A DNA stretch of 64,000 bases from Aphrocallistes beatrix (Eukaryota > Porifera > Hexactinellida > Sceptrulophora > Aphrocallistidae), in assembly GCA_963281255.1 (NCBI GenBank), contig OY725505.1, positions 930,001 to 994,000 on the forward strand, in the 5' to 3' direction. Position numbers and translations under genes: made by a program. The notes beneath the pieces are model-generated. The model made no database searches, was not told where the DNA came from, and saw only the letters and a list, made by a program, of their open reading frames with translations. Positions within the stretch are counted from its first letter, which is position 1; each line of letters begins with the position of its first letter. Below, in pieces: positions 10,391 to 20,836 of the stretch.

Positions 10391-10524
10391 ATATTCATTG
10401 ACAAAATGCATAAATTGATTTATTACCTTAACATTTCAAAATATTTAGACTAGATCACTGGACAGCACGAGACATACTATAATAATACTACCACAATATA
10501 GATCTAATAATGAATCTAATAATT

Positions 10525-11065
10525 GGACCAGTTGTTTAGAGATATGCGGAAATTTTCTTCGGAATGTTGACGGATTCTTGCGGTGCTAGGAAAAAGTAAT
10601 TTGACTAATTTGGACTATATCTCGAAATTTGCAAATGCTAGACGCCAATAAATGGTACCATCAGGTAGGCAATAAATAGGCGATTTCCTATTCACCAATA
10701 ATACACTTTGTCTCTCTAAATTTAACAGTTACCGTATTTCCCTGAATAAGCGCCGGGTCTAAAGGATGAACGAAATAAATAAGCGCCCGGGCGCAATACG
10801 GTATACAGTTATGGAGCAATTTATAATTTTGGACATACATGATAAAATGGTCTATAGTTATAAAACAATTATATTTAGAGAGACAAAGTGTATTATTGGC
10901 GGATAGGAAGTCGCCTATTGCCTACCTGATGGTACCATTTATTGGCGTCTAGCATTTGCAAATTACGAGATATAGTCCAAATTAGTCAAATAACATTTCC
11001 CTAGCAACGCAGGAATGTGTCAAGATTTCGGTGAAAATTGGTACATATTTCTAAATAACTGGTCC
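10525..11065. repeat. Palindromic element with a small MITE at its centre
   Basis: Arms of about 190 bp (from 10525 and up to 11065) are reverse complements, with ends GGACCAGTT and AACTGGTCC. The centre (10731-10803) is itself a small inverted-repeat element, ACCGTAT...ATACGGT, rich in GCGCC. A fragment related to the arms recurs near 43494-43555. No target duplication was resolved. Confidence 0.7.
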
Positions 11066-11386
11066 AGATTAAGATTTCTTGTGATAATTAGATATTAATG
11101 ATGGATTATAACTGTATAAAACAGGTGAGAAAATTGCCTAAATTTCCTGAAAAAAGTGCTCGTTGCACAATATGATGATGATGACAATGCATATTTTGAT
11201 TACGGATTCGGGGACTCGTGGTTTATATGTGGTTTATATATGCTGGAAATATATTTTAAAGTCTATCGTGCCTAGAAAAAAATGCAACAGTGCCTTATGT
11301 ATCGATTGCTATGGCTGTACGTACTACTACTTACAGATATTACGTACGAAATTTACCTATCCGGTGCACCTCTAGTATATGATGTT

Positions 11387-12068
11387 CGGATTACTTATAT
11401 GTCGGCGGCCGACATTGTCGGCTAGCCGACATATAAGCAAATATGGCCGCCATATAAGGATAGTGCCGCCATATAAGTGAATATGGCCGCCAAATAAGGA
11501 TTCTCATGCGTTATTATGTCAGAGACAGTTGTGTACAAGATTTGTGGGACAGTTGTGTACAAGCATTAGAAAGATACGTAGTTATAGACAGCCCTAATAA
11601 TATCAGTGGTTCTTTAACTAAGGTACTAGAGGTACACCAATGTAACGTAGGGTATTTCGGTACAGAATTAACCGCTACCTGTGAATATGAGTTGAATCGT
11701 GAACTGTATTTATTTATCTACTTCTTCATAATAATCTGTGTTGTTTAAAAACAAAAAAAACAGATAGGAATATTTTTTAAACTAATATTCACAGGTAGCG
11801 GTTAATTCTGTACCCCAAATACCCTACGTTACACTGGTGTACCCCTAGTACCCTAGTTAGAGAACCACTGATATTATTAGGGCTGTCTACAACTACGTAT
11901 CTTTCTAATGCTTGTACACAACTGTCCCATAAATATTGTACACAACTGTCTCTGACATAATAACGCATGAGAATCCTTATTTGGCGGCCATATTCACTTA
12001 TATGGCGGCCATATTTGCTTATATGTCGGCTAGCCGACAATGTCGCCCGCCGACATATAAGTAATCCG
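11387..12068. mobile_element. Palindromic element with 9-bp target duplication (MULE-like)
   Basis: Two arms of about 300 bp face each other around a short AT-rich centre (11720-11785). Ends are CGGATTACTTATATGTCGGC at the left and its complement at the right. The flanks are TATGATGTT (11378-11386) and TATAATGTT (12069-12077), a 9-bp duplication with one change. The related unoccupied sequence near 47316 has TATAATGTT, which supports the call. Long terminal inverted repeats with a 9-bp duplication are typical of Mutator-like elements. The frames seen in the arms are by-products of the palindrome. Confidence 0.7.
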
Positions 12069-12260
12069 TATAATGTTTATTAATATTTACCTCATTAGCT
12101 TTACTAAGTGTCTTCCTTGACTACAAGCACATCCAGGAAGAGATGGTCGCCCTCCAGAAACTGCCTCCTCCCTCTGAATGAGTTCTCTCTCCTACACAGC
12201 GATTTCTCCGTCCCGTGCAGATGCTGAATGAGGTGGATGCTCCACAGTGGATTGAATGTA
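12069..12260 (+). repeat. Dispersed repeat with coding-like segment, copy 1
   Basis: It matches 47316-47510. Both contain an intron-end-like stretch (TTACCTCATTAG) followed by a plus-strand coding-like stretch with LQKLPPPSE and RPVQMLNEVDA, broken here by a TGA. It may be the last exon of a multi-copy element or gene; I do not recognise the protein. Confidence 0.5.
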
Positions 12261-12439
12261 CTCAACTAAGTTTAACTCAGGTGAATTTTGCTTAAGCACT
12301 CAAACAGGTCCGTTCGAACGAGTTTCGTTCAACTGGGGGCAAATCGTTATAATTCTTAGTTCAGTCTTATTTATTGGTAGATAATGGTCTAAGTCATTGG
12401 TTCTCAACCTTTTCTAGTCTTTCCCCATTTAGGTTTAGC

Positions 12440-12643
12440 CATAGCCTACTCTAATAATGCCTCACAGTAGACTGAAAATTATGGACTAGGGATGAAGTAG
12501 TAGCCGAATGGATTAATGCACGATTAACCTAAAATCGTTAACCATGTAGAATAGGCATTAAAAATGTATTAGCATATATAAACATGATACCAAACCCGCA
12601 TCCTTGGTTATTTTACTGTGAGGCATTATTAGAGTAGGCTATT
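12440..12643. repeat. Short palindromic MITE with 7-bp target duplication
   Basis: Ends are CATAGCCTACTCTAATAATG and the complement ending GGCTATT. The 7-mer GTTTAGC flanks both sides (12433-12439 and 12644-12650). It is a short member of the CATAGCCTACT family also seen at 27848-28818. Confidence 0.75.
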
Positions 12644-13217
12644 GTTTAGCCTATTTTGTTATAATCGTTTTAAGAAATTTGCAGATGAAAACATTTTCTC
12701 GCAATAATATGTTTTTGGAAATGGAAGCTGTGGTTCGGACATAATATTTTGAATATACGTATGAACTTATAATGATGCATGAAAATGAACCGCTCTATGA
12801 ACGATGTATGATAATTAATCATTCAATTTATGGTTTGGACCTCACATTTCTAAGGTTTCCCCACCCAAAAATGACTTAACCGGAAATGAGTTAGCAAAAT
12901 CCATAGTACATTGGTGAGTTTTAACACAGGATACATTATAATAGTGGAGTTCGCTTTTTTTTAAAATTTATTTTTAGACGCTTAAATATATCGATCCACA
13001 GCTATTGTTGAAGTTGTCCAATTAAGCGGTCGGCCCGTTTAACCAGGGCTGGGGTTGGTTAACCGATATTCGGGGTCGGTTAGCCGGTTAATTAACCAAT
13101 GTCAATATTAATTAGTATAAATATGGATTTGTCGACCAATATTTAACCTGATATTGAAAATTTACAATTTTCAATGGTCTCGAAATATACTATTTGGTTA
13201 AAAAAATAGAAGTAATC

Positions 13218-13313
13218 ATAGCCTACAATAATAAGGCCTCAGAGTAACTTGCGAATTTGGGACTAGGGATGCGGTAGAAGATGGTTGAACCATAGCCTAC
13301 TCTATATAAGGCC
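13218..13313. repeat. MITE ends (CATAGCCTACT family) cut by the Ginger element
   Basis: Two heads of the CATAGCCTAC family occur in tandem. The second runs into the Ginger element at the GGCC at 13310-13313; its apparent continuation starts at 24493 (GGCCTACCATCTAATG) and ends near 25023 (AGTAGGCTAT). Confidence 0.6.
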
Positions 13314-13362
13314 TGTTGCATAGATTTCTTAGTCATTAGTATAAGCGAACCATGGATGATAG

Positions 13363-13512
13363 ATTTCTTAGTCATTTCTATACGAGATGCATATACAATC
13401 GTAGATTTCTTAGTCATTTCTATACGAGATGCATATACAATCGTAGATTTCTCAGTCATTTCTATACGAGATGCATATACAATCGTAGATTTCTTAGTCA
13501 TTTCTATACGAG
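13363..13512. repeat. 42-bp subterminal tandem repeat of the Ginger element
   Basis: About three and a half copies of a 42-bp unit containing TTCTTAGTCATTTCTATACG follow the left TIR. Because 42 is a multiple of three, they stay open in several frames and give spurious short frames. Similar TTCTTAGTCAT motifs recur inside the right end (24410-24480), so they are probable transposase-binding sites. Confidence 0.85.
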
Positions 13513-13526
13513 AAAGGTTATTGACT

Positions 13527-14008
13527 TTAATCAATAGTTAATGCTTTTGATTGGACATTACCATAGGTCGGTATGCTACTGTTGATCATGGAGATAACAG
13601 GTTCATAATGATGCCCGTAATTAGTAATATAAAGGGATGGGTTTTCATCATAGGCACTGGGTCGAATTAAACTCCATCGTGTTTCCCGATTCAATGTCCC
13701 AAAGCTGGTATATATGTTATTTGCTACATATATATCGGTCTTCAATAATGCTGATGTAGCCATGATCTCAACATCACTCGCCCATTCTCCATCATTCTGG
13801 ATGGGACGTTCATGGACAAGATAATGAAAAGGAGTTGTATTCTTTTGTTTGAAATACCAGCCAAGCCGAGTCGTGCCTTCACTAGCTATAAAACTGGCAA
13901 TTGTTGAGCGAAAAATTGAATGATCCTCTTGGCTTCCGGTTATAATTTCGGCAATGCAACGAAAAAAGCAATTTCCATCTCCTTCAATAGAGGATGTTTG
14001 CCATGGTT
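13527..14008 (-). CDS. OTU-type cysteine protease domain, last exon of the Ginger gene (3' part)
   Basis: This is the separated 3' half of exon 10. The OTU signature is clear: GDGNCFFR with catalytic Asp and Cys (residues 24 and 27 of the frame opening at 14048), a long conserved middle with EGTTRLGWYF, and ITNYGHHYEP with the catalytic His (146/147). OTU proteins usually cleave ubiquitin or ubiquitin-like chains, and some Ginger-type elements are reported to carry such protease domains. The first residues of the frame as it stands (about 14 codons) come from the inserted CACAGTG element, not from the gene. At the insertion point the frame on this side is in phase with that of the 5' part, so the gene was open before the insertion. 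The stop is at 13527. Confidence 0.85.
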
Positions 14009-14052
14009 CACAGTGGGCAAAAAGTGGCGATTTAGAGGAAATAGGCATTTGT

Positions 14053-14356
14053 GTTCAAGATAGAGCCATAATATGTATTATGAGCATATGGGTTATTGGG
14101 TATGAGAAATCGAAAGGGCCAACTAATTTTTTTGTATGACCTCTATTTTTGTTAGTGATGACAGGGCATATTTTTGATAAATTATTAATCATAATGTAAA
14201 CGGCGTAAATATTCAAGATAGAGCCATAATATGTATTATGAGCATATGGGTTATTGGGTATGAGAAGTCGAAAGGGCCAACTAATTCTTTTGTAGGGCCT
14301 CCATTTTGTCAGTGATGACATAGCGTATTTTGATAAATTATTAATCATAATGAAAA
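14053..14356. repeat. Direct tandem duplication, about 155-bp unit
   Basis: Two head-to-tail copies start at about 14053 and 14211. Both carry TTCAAGATAGAGCCATAATA and end near AAATTATTAATCATAATG. They lie just inside the left end of the CACAGTG element and may be subterminal repeats of it. Confidence 0.8.
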
Positions 14357-14359
14357 TGG

Positions 14360-15547
14360 CATCCCTCAAAAAATGGGATATGATTCCATTAAACTAGCCC
14401 TTTTTTTTCACATAGCACTATATTTTTTCTTTATGTTTGTAAATTTAGATCTGACTGAATTAAATTCATTCTCAGAGATGCTATTTTTCATCAAAAATAA
14501 TTTTGTAGCTTCCCTAACATTTTGTTTTTGTTCAATTAGCAAGTTCCAAGCATCAATATCGTTCATTGTGTAAATTTAGATGTGAGATGATATTTTATTT
14601 GTTTACCATACCCTTTTTAACAATTTAACTCTTCATAAATAACATCATTGGCGTTCAATTTCATGCTTATTAGTAATTATTAATCATTGTTATGCTTCAT
14701 TTGTGCTAATCTTAGGCAACCATGACTAAAAAATTTGACTTTTGAAGTGGTACCTTTTCGACCCAATTGACTACTTAAATGTAATTTCTGATTGTGTGCG
14801 GCACCGTGCGGCTGTACTATGCATTTTAAATCAATCAGAAGTGCATAAAGTAACTCTGGTTAACGGCTTTTATCACGCCTCTCTACGCCTCTAAAGTTCC
14901 TACACTATATAGACATGATTCGCAAACACGACATTTCGCTACTAATTTGATTGGCTAATTTATTCTAACATATAATATACTATGAAAATATAACGTTTTT
15001 GTGCTAAGACGATAATTAAAAGATATCAAAACATCAGTTTTGACATATTTAGATGTTTTGAAGTACGTATACCGTAATTAATAGTATCTGAACAATGGAA
15101 TGTGAATTCTCATCTCTCAAATACTTGTAAGATCGCTTTATGACCATGATTTTTAATTTTGGAAATCTGCTGAAATTTACTAGGTTTCTCCCTACTTTAA
15201 AGTAACATACTTGTATTATGCTACACTAGATTCATTTTTATCAATTCTATGCAGCCGTATAATTTTAGTATAAACAATGTTTTTATATAATACACTTCAC
15301 CTCCATTCTACACTGTTAGTTTATGAAATTTTGTTATCATCATTTCGATGTCAGTGGCTTCATTCCAACAAGTTGGGTACTTCTATCTGAGTTTAGGTTT
15401 ACTGGTGGGATTGCGGACTTCAAAATTAATATGACAGGGAACCATATGTTTCGATAATGTCACCAAAGGAGTTTACGTAGCAAGGATCTATGCGTAGAGA
15501 GAATGTGGTTATGTGCTGCTAATTATAATACGGTGCACTTCCGAATA
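14360..15547. other. Non-coding interior of the CACAGTG element
   Basis: AT-rich with no gene. Near 14935-14970 it holds one copy of CACGACATTTCGCTA followed by CTAATTTGATTGGCTAATTT. The same 35 bp occurs in inverted orientation next to a five-unit array at 20393-20470, so these could be the two ends of an element holding the MULE copies. Confidence 0.4.
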
Positions 15548-16665
15548 CAGGTAGCAGCCCAGAATATACCCCCATTAGAACATACCTGGGCAATTATGGG
15601 GGATAGGCCAGATTATACCCGAGTATGAAGTGGGCTAGCTCAGAATATACTCCCATGGGGTGCATTCTGGGCTAGGACAGAATATACTCGGTATAAACTG
15701 TCCTGATTATGCCCCCAACCCTGATAGGGGACCAGTCAACGCGTCCAAAATACCAACTCGTCCCTATCAAAGTGTTCAAAACCTGATAAGGATGGTTTTG
15801 GGGGTTTTGAGGAATCCTTGAGACCAGTGGAGTCTTTGGGGTTCTTTGTGTGTCTTTGGACGAGTTGGATTTGGGATACACATAGTATGAGATCACCATA
15901 GTACGGTAAGCCTTCGATTAGCCGAACAATCTCACTTCTCCAAATAGAAATCTTTAAAGTAGCAGACTGATGCTGTTTGTTAACCAAGGGTGTACTGCTA
16001 CGTATACGGAATTGCTAATTTTTACACTTGTACTTGTTATTATAGTGAAATATAATTGGAGAAACAGAAATATTCCGTTGAGTTCTGTCCAGGGGCAAAT
16101 CAAGGTTTATTAGAGGACGAACCGTGGTATTAAGCTTATTCTCAGCTAAGACTTGACGATTGCACTTTCTCTTTGAGTGGAGGGAGGAGACCCTGGATAT
16201 CATGCCACCCCTGAGTCCGTCCCTGCTGTATATCTATAATGTCATGATAATATTAGGAGTAGATGCCATCACTCTACTTCTCTGAGGCAATTTTCTAATT
16301 TGTAAGACAGTCTGTAATTCCTACAACAAAATGTTAACATAGATACCCCAAACAGGGCCGTCGGAAGCTCAGAAAAAGTGGCAAGGCCATTGTCGCTGTG
16401 TTAATCAAAAGTGGTAAGGCTCATCCTGAGTCATCCACATCATCGTCCATAGAACTAAGACAGTTTATAAAAAAAGTGGTAAGCCATGCCCTTACCAGCC
16501 GCACCACTTCCTATGGCCATGCCAAAAGATCCACATTCATTTGATATTACGAAGACAGGGATAATATTCTGGGCTAGCCCGCTTCATATCCGGGGGTATG
16601 ATCTAGGCTAGGACAGAATATACCCAAGTATATTCGAGGACGAGGGTATAATCTGGGTTGTTACA
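15548..16665. repeat. Inverted-repeat element with CAGATTATACCC motifs
   Basis: Arms at about 15548-15655 and 16550-16665 are diverged reverse complements sharing CAGATTATACCC, GGGCTAGC and CAGAATATACC motifs. A different small MITE (ends CAGGGCCGTCGGAAGCTC and CACTTCCTATGG, about 16352-16521) is nested inside; a relative of that MITE lies at 48803-48905. No gene is seen. Confidence 0.5.
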
Positions 16666-17049
16666 CGGGGCCAGTGTCGAATTTTGTGGGAAACGGGGGA
16701 CCCATTTGAAAAGTATTATCAGGTGCATAAAGGGGACATAATTGAGGAATTTCATGGAAAAACGAGACATTTAAAATTACCTCAATAGATGAGTTACAAA
16801 ATGGGACGGGATAATTGCCCCTGGTTACAATTCGAAGACACATTTTACTAATAACTAAGTATGTTTAATATATTGAAGTCTAAGTAACACTAATATTAAT
16901 ATGATTAAATACGTAATATAAGAATAAAATATAGAACTAAAGCACCACATCTATGCCAGCTGGCCTTCGTCGGTACTGGAGGAGAGAGGATTGGAGAGGA
17001 GAGAGGAGATGATCACACTGGCAATGGATCGGAGAGGAATTGCAAAACA

Positions 17050-18285
17050 AGGGAACAAACAAAGGGTAAGGAGATAATCAAGGCGAACAATGAGCATCTC
17101 CACGGACCAGTAGAACAGGAGGCTGGTTGTCGTGAGACTAAGATAGGCATTAAAAGGAAAGCAGAGGAAACCCGGGATAGTTCACACAGCATAGTAGGGG
17201 AAAGTCTCCTCACGGTATCTGAGGGTACGGCTGCTAAGCTGCCTAAGCTGGACAGTTTAAAGCGTACGATACAGCGTCAGAGGGAACGAGTGCTAGCTGT
17301 TCCAATACAACCAACTACTCTTGAGGAACTCAACCTTCCACCTGAGTACCAGCAGACAGCGAAGGAAGAGCAATTCTTGCTCTACGACTCTGGTCCGGAG
17401 CCGCAGAGAATTCTCATCTTTGGTACACAGCGTAACCTGGATATGTTGCAAGCATCCCAGTGCTGGCTTGCTGATGGTACTTTTAAGACAGCTCCTAACC
17501 TATTTGCCCAAGTGTATGTGTTGCATGCACTCCGAGGAGGACCGGAACCCCTAAATGATGGCCATCTGTTACCTAGCCTGTTCATCCTCCTACCTAATAA
17601 AACCCAAGCTACCTACACACGGATGCTTATGGACTTTGAGAAGGCTGCCATTAACAGTTTCCAGCAGGTGTGGCCTGGTACACAGGTGAAGTGCTGCTTC
17701 TTTCACCTCACACAGAATATCTGTCGCAAAGTACAAGCTGAAGGACTGCAAGCTGCTTACAACCAAGATGAGGAACTAGCCCTACGCTTACGCCTGTTGC
17801 CAGCACTCGCCTTTGCTTCACCCTTTGATGTACTCGAGGTGTTTGGTGATGTAGTACAGGAACTTCCAATGCCCCAAGCCACTGGTCTCGTTCTATACTT
17901 TGAGAAAACCTATGTGGGGCGCAAACTCCCTGGTGGTACCTACCAGGATCCCTTGTTCCCAATTGAGATGTGGAACTATCACTACGACACGGCGTTTGGG
18001 TTACCTCGTACAACCAATGCAGTTGAAGCATGGCACCGCTCTTTCAATGCTACTGTTGGCTGTCACCATCCAAATATTTGGAAGTTTATCACTGCCTTGA
18101 AGCGTGAACAGGGACTTGTGGAAGTACGACAAGCTAAGTTCATTGCCGGTACTAATCCTCCTAAACGTAGGAAAAACCAGGCTACCGAGGAGGCCTTGAA
18201 GCAACTGGTTACCAGCTATGTGTGGCGCCCAACCATGGAATTCTTACGAGGTGTAGCACACCATTTTAATTTAGAGGCAGATTAA
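17050..18285 (+). pseudogene. MULE transposase, plus-strand copy with broken N-terminus
   Basis: From about 17138 to 18182 this copy appears identical to the minus-strand copy at 18502-19773. It carries the MULE catalytic domain: ADGTF, MDFEKA and NAVEAWH supply the three acidic residues, and CCFFHLTQ is also present. It keeps the C-terminus that the other copy loses in the gap, ending in a TAA at 18283-18285. Upstream of 17138 it diverges sharply, and one base is missing in the zinc-finger segment (GGAATTGCAAA versus GGAATTTGCAAA). The FLYWCH region is therefore frameshifted and has no good start. Both copies seem to lack a short stretch before MDFEKA compared with other MULEs, by recall of the family. 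Confidence 0.8.
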
Positions 18286-18301
18286 GTAATAATACAGAAT
18301 T

Positions 18302-18501
18302 NNNNNNNNNNNNNNNNNNNNNNNNNNNNNNNNNNNNNNNNNNNNNNNNNNNNNNNNNNNNNNNNNNNNNNNNNNNNNNNNNNNNNNNNNNNNNNNNNNN
18401 NNNNNNNNNNNNNNNNNNNNNNNNNNNNNNNNNNNNNNNNNNNNNNNNNNNNNNNNNNNNNNNNNNNNNNNNNNNNNNNNNNNNNNNNNNNNNNNNNNNN
18501 N
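18302..18501. other. Assembly gap of 200 Ns
   Basis: Exactly 200 unknown bases, a conventional scaffolding gap. It separates two inverted copies of one transposase, so real distance and orientation are uncertain. Confidence 1.
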
Positions 18502-19773
18502 CCTACGTTTAGGAGGATTAGTACCGGCAATGAACTTAGCTTGTCGTACTTCCACAAGTCCCTGTTCACGCTTCAAGGCAGTGATAAACTTCCAAATATT
18601 TGGATGGTGACAGCCAACAGTAGCATTGAAAGAGCGGTGCCATGCTTCAACTGCATTGGTTGTACGAGGTAACCCAAACGCCGTGTCGTAGTGATAGTTC
18701 CACATCTCAATTGGGAACAAGGGATCCTGGTAGGTACCACCAGGGAGTTTGCGCCCCACATAGGTTTTCTCAAAGTATAGAACGAGACCAGTGGCTTGGG
18801 GCATTGGAAGTTCCTGTACTACATCACCAAACACCTCGAGTACATCAAAGGGTGAAGCAAAGGCGAGTGCTGGCAACAGGCGTAAGCGTAGGGCTAGTTC
18901 CTCATCTTGGTTGTAAGCAGCTTGCAGTCCTTCAGCTTGTACTTTGCGACAGATATTCTGTGTGAGGTGAAAGAAGCAGCACTTCACCTGTGTACCAGGC
19001 CACACCTGCTGGAAACTGTTAATGGCAGCCTTCTCAAAGTCCATAAGCATCCGTGTGTAGGTAGCTTGGGTTTTATTAGGTAGGAGGATGAACAGGCTAG
19101 GTAACAGATGGCCATCATTTAGGGGTTCCGGTCCTCCTCGGAGTGCATGCAACACATACACTTGGGCAAATAGGTTAGGAGCTGTCTTAAAAGTACCATC
19201 AGCAAGCCAGCACTGGGATGCTTGCAACATATCCAGGTTACGCTGTGTACCAAAGATGAGAATTCTCTGCGGCTCCGGACCAGAGTCGTAGAGCAAGAAT
19301 TGCTCTTCCTTCGCTGTCTGCTGGTACTCAGGTGGAAGGTTGAGTTCCTCAAGAGTAGTTGGTTGTATTGGAACAGCTAGCACTCGTTCCCTCTGACGCT
19401 GTATCGTACGCTTTAAACTGTCCAGCTTAGGCAGCTTAGCAGCCGTACCCTCAGATACCGTGAGGAGACTTTCCCCTACTATGCTGTGTGAACTATCCCG
19501 GGTTTCCTCTGCTTTCCTTTTAATGCCTATCTTAGCCTCACGACAACTTACCTCCTGTTCATCTGTTCCATGGAGATGCTCATTGGTTCGTCTGACTATC
19601 TCCATACCCTTTGTAAGAACCCTTGCTTTGCAAATTCCTCTCTTTACGCATTGCCAGTGCTTCACATCTCCTACTCTCCTCTGTCTGTCATATAGATATC
19701 CTCCTATTAGCTTCTCTCCTCCTCTACAAGATCTGATCAGCCGAAACGGCTGATCAGGAGGGTCCTCTGTCAT
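18502..19773 (-). CDS. MULE transposase with FLYWCH zinc finger, C-terminus in the gap
   Basis: 424 residues are visible from the ATG at 19773. Residues about 23-70 form a FLYWCH-type zinc finger (W40, C42, C48, H66, H68) for DNA binding. A basic linker (81-132) follows, then the MULE DDE domain with D192 in ADGTF, D245 in MDFEKA and E376 in NAVEAWH; CCFFHLTQ at 265-272 lies between. The protein would cut and move a Mutator-like element. The frame runs into the N gap at 18501, and the other copy shows about 37 further residues before a stop. A perfect palindrome (CTGATCAGCCG, AAA, CGGCTGATCAG) lies near the start codon. Confidence 0.85.
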
Positions 19774-19847
19774 TCACTGTACAAATTCACTGTCAAAAAG
19801 AGTCAAGAGTTAAATTGGTTAGATTATTTACATGCTCCTATTTATTT

Positions 19848-20122
19848 GGGATACAGACAATTCGTGACATTCTTGTAGTCGTGTAAACAATCATTAGTTG
19901 AGATTAAAGGGTTCCATTCAACTTGTTTATTGGTTAATTAAAGATGAAAGACAATGACAACTAAAAGAATTACTTCCCGAGAGAAAAATTCATTCCCACA
20001 TTGAATTCATCAATTCTATGTTGAATAGTCACAAATAGCAATGTCACGAATTGTATGTCACGAATTGTAATGTCACGAATTGTAATGTCACGAATTGTAA
20101 TGTCACGAATTGTCTGTATCCC
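19848..20122. mobile_element. 275-bp MITE with perfect TIRs and 9-bp duplication
   Basis: Ends are GGGATACAGACAATTCGTGA and its exact complement (24 matching bases), flanked by TATTTATTT on both sides (19839-19847 and 20123-20131). A 9-bp duplication suggests MULE-type mobilisation, fitting the transposase next door. Inside the right end, a tandem run (about 20041-20115) repeats the terminal motif GTCACGAATTGTAAT. Confidence 0.85.
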
Positions 20123-20397
20123 TATTTATTTCATTGGAATTCAAACAGTTGACAACTTGTTTACGAGAAACCTGTAAGTATCTGCTGATTATTTTATTAC
20201 AATGGCAGTTCTAGAAAGTATTTACAGGATGAGAATTCTAATTTCAAACTGTGAGAGCTCATTTGTCATGATTATGCAAACTATATTAGAACAAACATGT
20301 GTTTTGGTGCTTTTTTATTATTTTTAAATTTAATGCTGGAATTAAATTAATCTTAGAATATATTTAATTATCTCCATGAAAATTAGCCAATCAAATT

Positions 20398-20470
20398 AGT
20401 AGCGAAATGTCGTGTAGCGAAATGTCGTGTAGCGAATTGTCTGTAGCGAAATGTCGTGTAGCGAAATGTC
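20398..20470. repeat. Short tandem array, unit GTAGCGAAATGTCGT
   Basis: About five units of 15-16 bases, one with the variant GAATTGTCT. The unit resembles the GTCACGAATTGT unit of the MITE 280 bases upstream. An inverted single copy lies at 14935. Confidence 0.8.
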
Positions 20471-20836
20471 GGACTTCCTTCGCAAAACGAATGTATTACC
20501 ATTTTGAATGTTAATTTTTTTAAAACTACTGGAAGTAACGCTATTGTATCATGAATATATCATCTAATGCATGTTATTAAGATACTTGTAAATTATATTA
20601 TGCTGGCTTCTATATTCTAGAAACTAAGCGACAAGTAAAATTGGGTGTAAAAATGAAAGGATTCAAAATTGCTTGATCACTCCGGCTAACCACAACATTA
20701 CTCGAGTATGCATGAGTTGTTCTTTTTGCAATTTGGAATTCTTAGGTTTCAGACAGTGTAGAATCTAAATTTGATATCAAACATCGATTTCAAGATTCAA
20801 AAAAAAGATCCTATTTCCCCTAATTTGCCCACTGTG

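Larger units (their letters stand above)
14009..20836. mobile_element. 6.8-kb insert with CACAGTG ends and 5-bp duplication (Transib-type ends)
   Basis: Both ends read CACAGTGGGCAAA inward, and the target TGGTT is duplicated on each side (14004-14008 and 20837-20841). CAC-type heptamer ends with a 5-bp duplication are the known signature of Transib transposons, relatives of RAG. Beyond the heptamer both ends share GGAAATAGG, 11 bases away at the 20836 end and 21 bases away at the 14009 end. I see no Transib or RAG-like transposase inside, only MULE-derived sequence and small elements, plus a 200-N gap. It is therefore non-autonomous, or its gene has been lost or lies in the gap. It interrupts exon 10 of the Ginger gene. 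Confidence 0.75.

Noticed and set aside
11506..12040. Two mirrored 80-residue frames
   Set aside because: They come from the arms of one palindromic element and encode nothing recognisable.
13363..13512. CRISPR-like array
   Set aside because: Units are contiguous tandem repeats without unique spacers, inside a eukaryotic transposon end.
13352..13541. Short frames in the 42-bp tandem repeats
   Set aside because: The unit length is divisible by three, so any stop-free unit stays open; there is no gene support.
14009..14021. hAT assignment for the CACAGTGGGCAAA ends
   Set aside because: hAT elements give 8-bp duplications; with a CAGTGG start the flanking 8-mers do not match, while CACAGTG gives an exact 5-bp duplication.
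18282..18569. Protein frames running through the N gap
   Set aside because: They consist of unknown residues plus flanking noise; only the sequence outside 18302-18501 was used.
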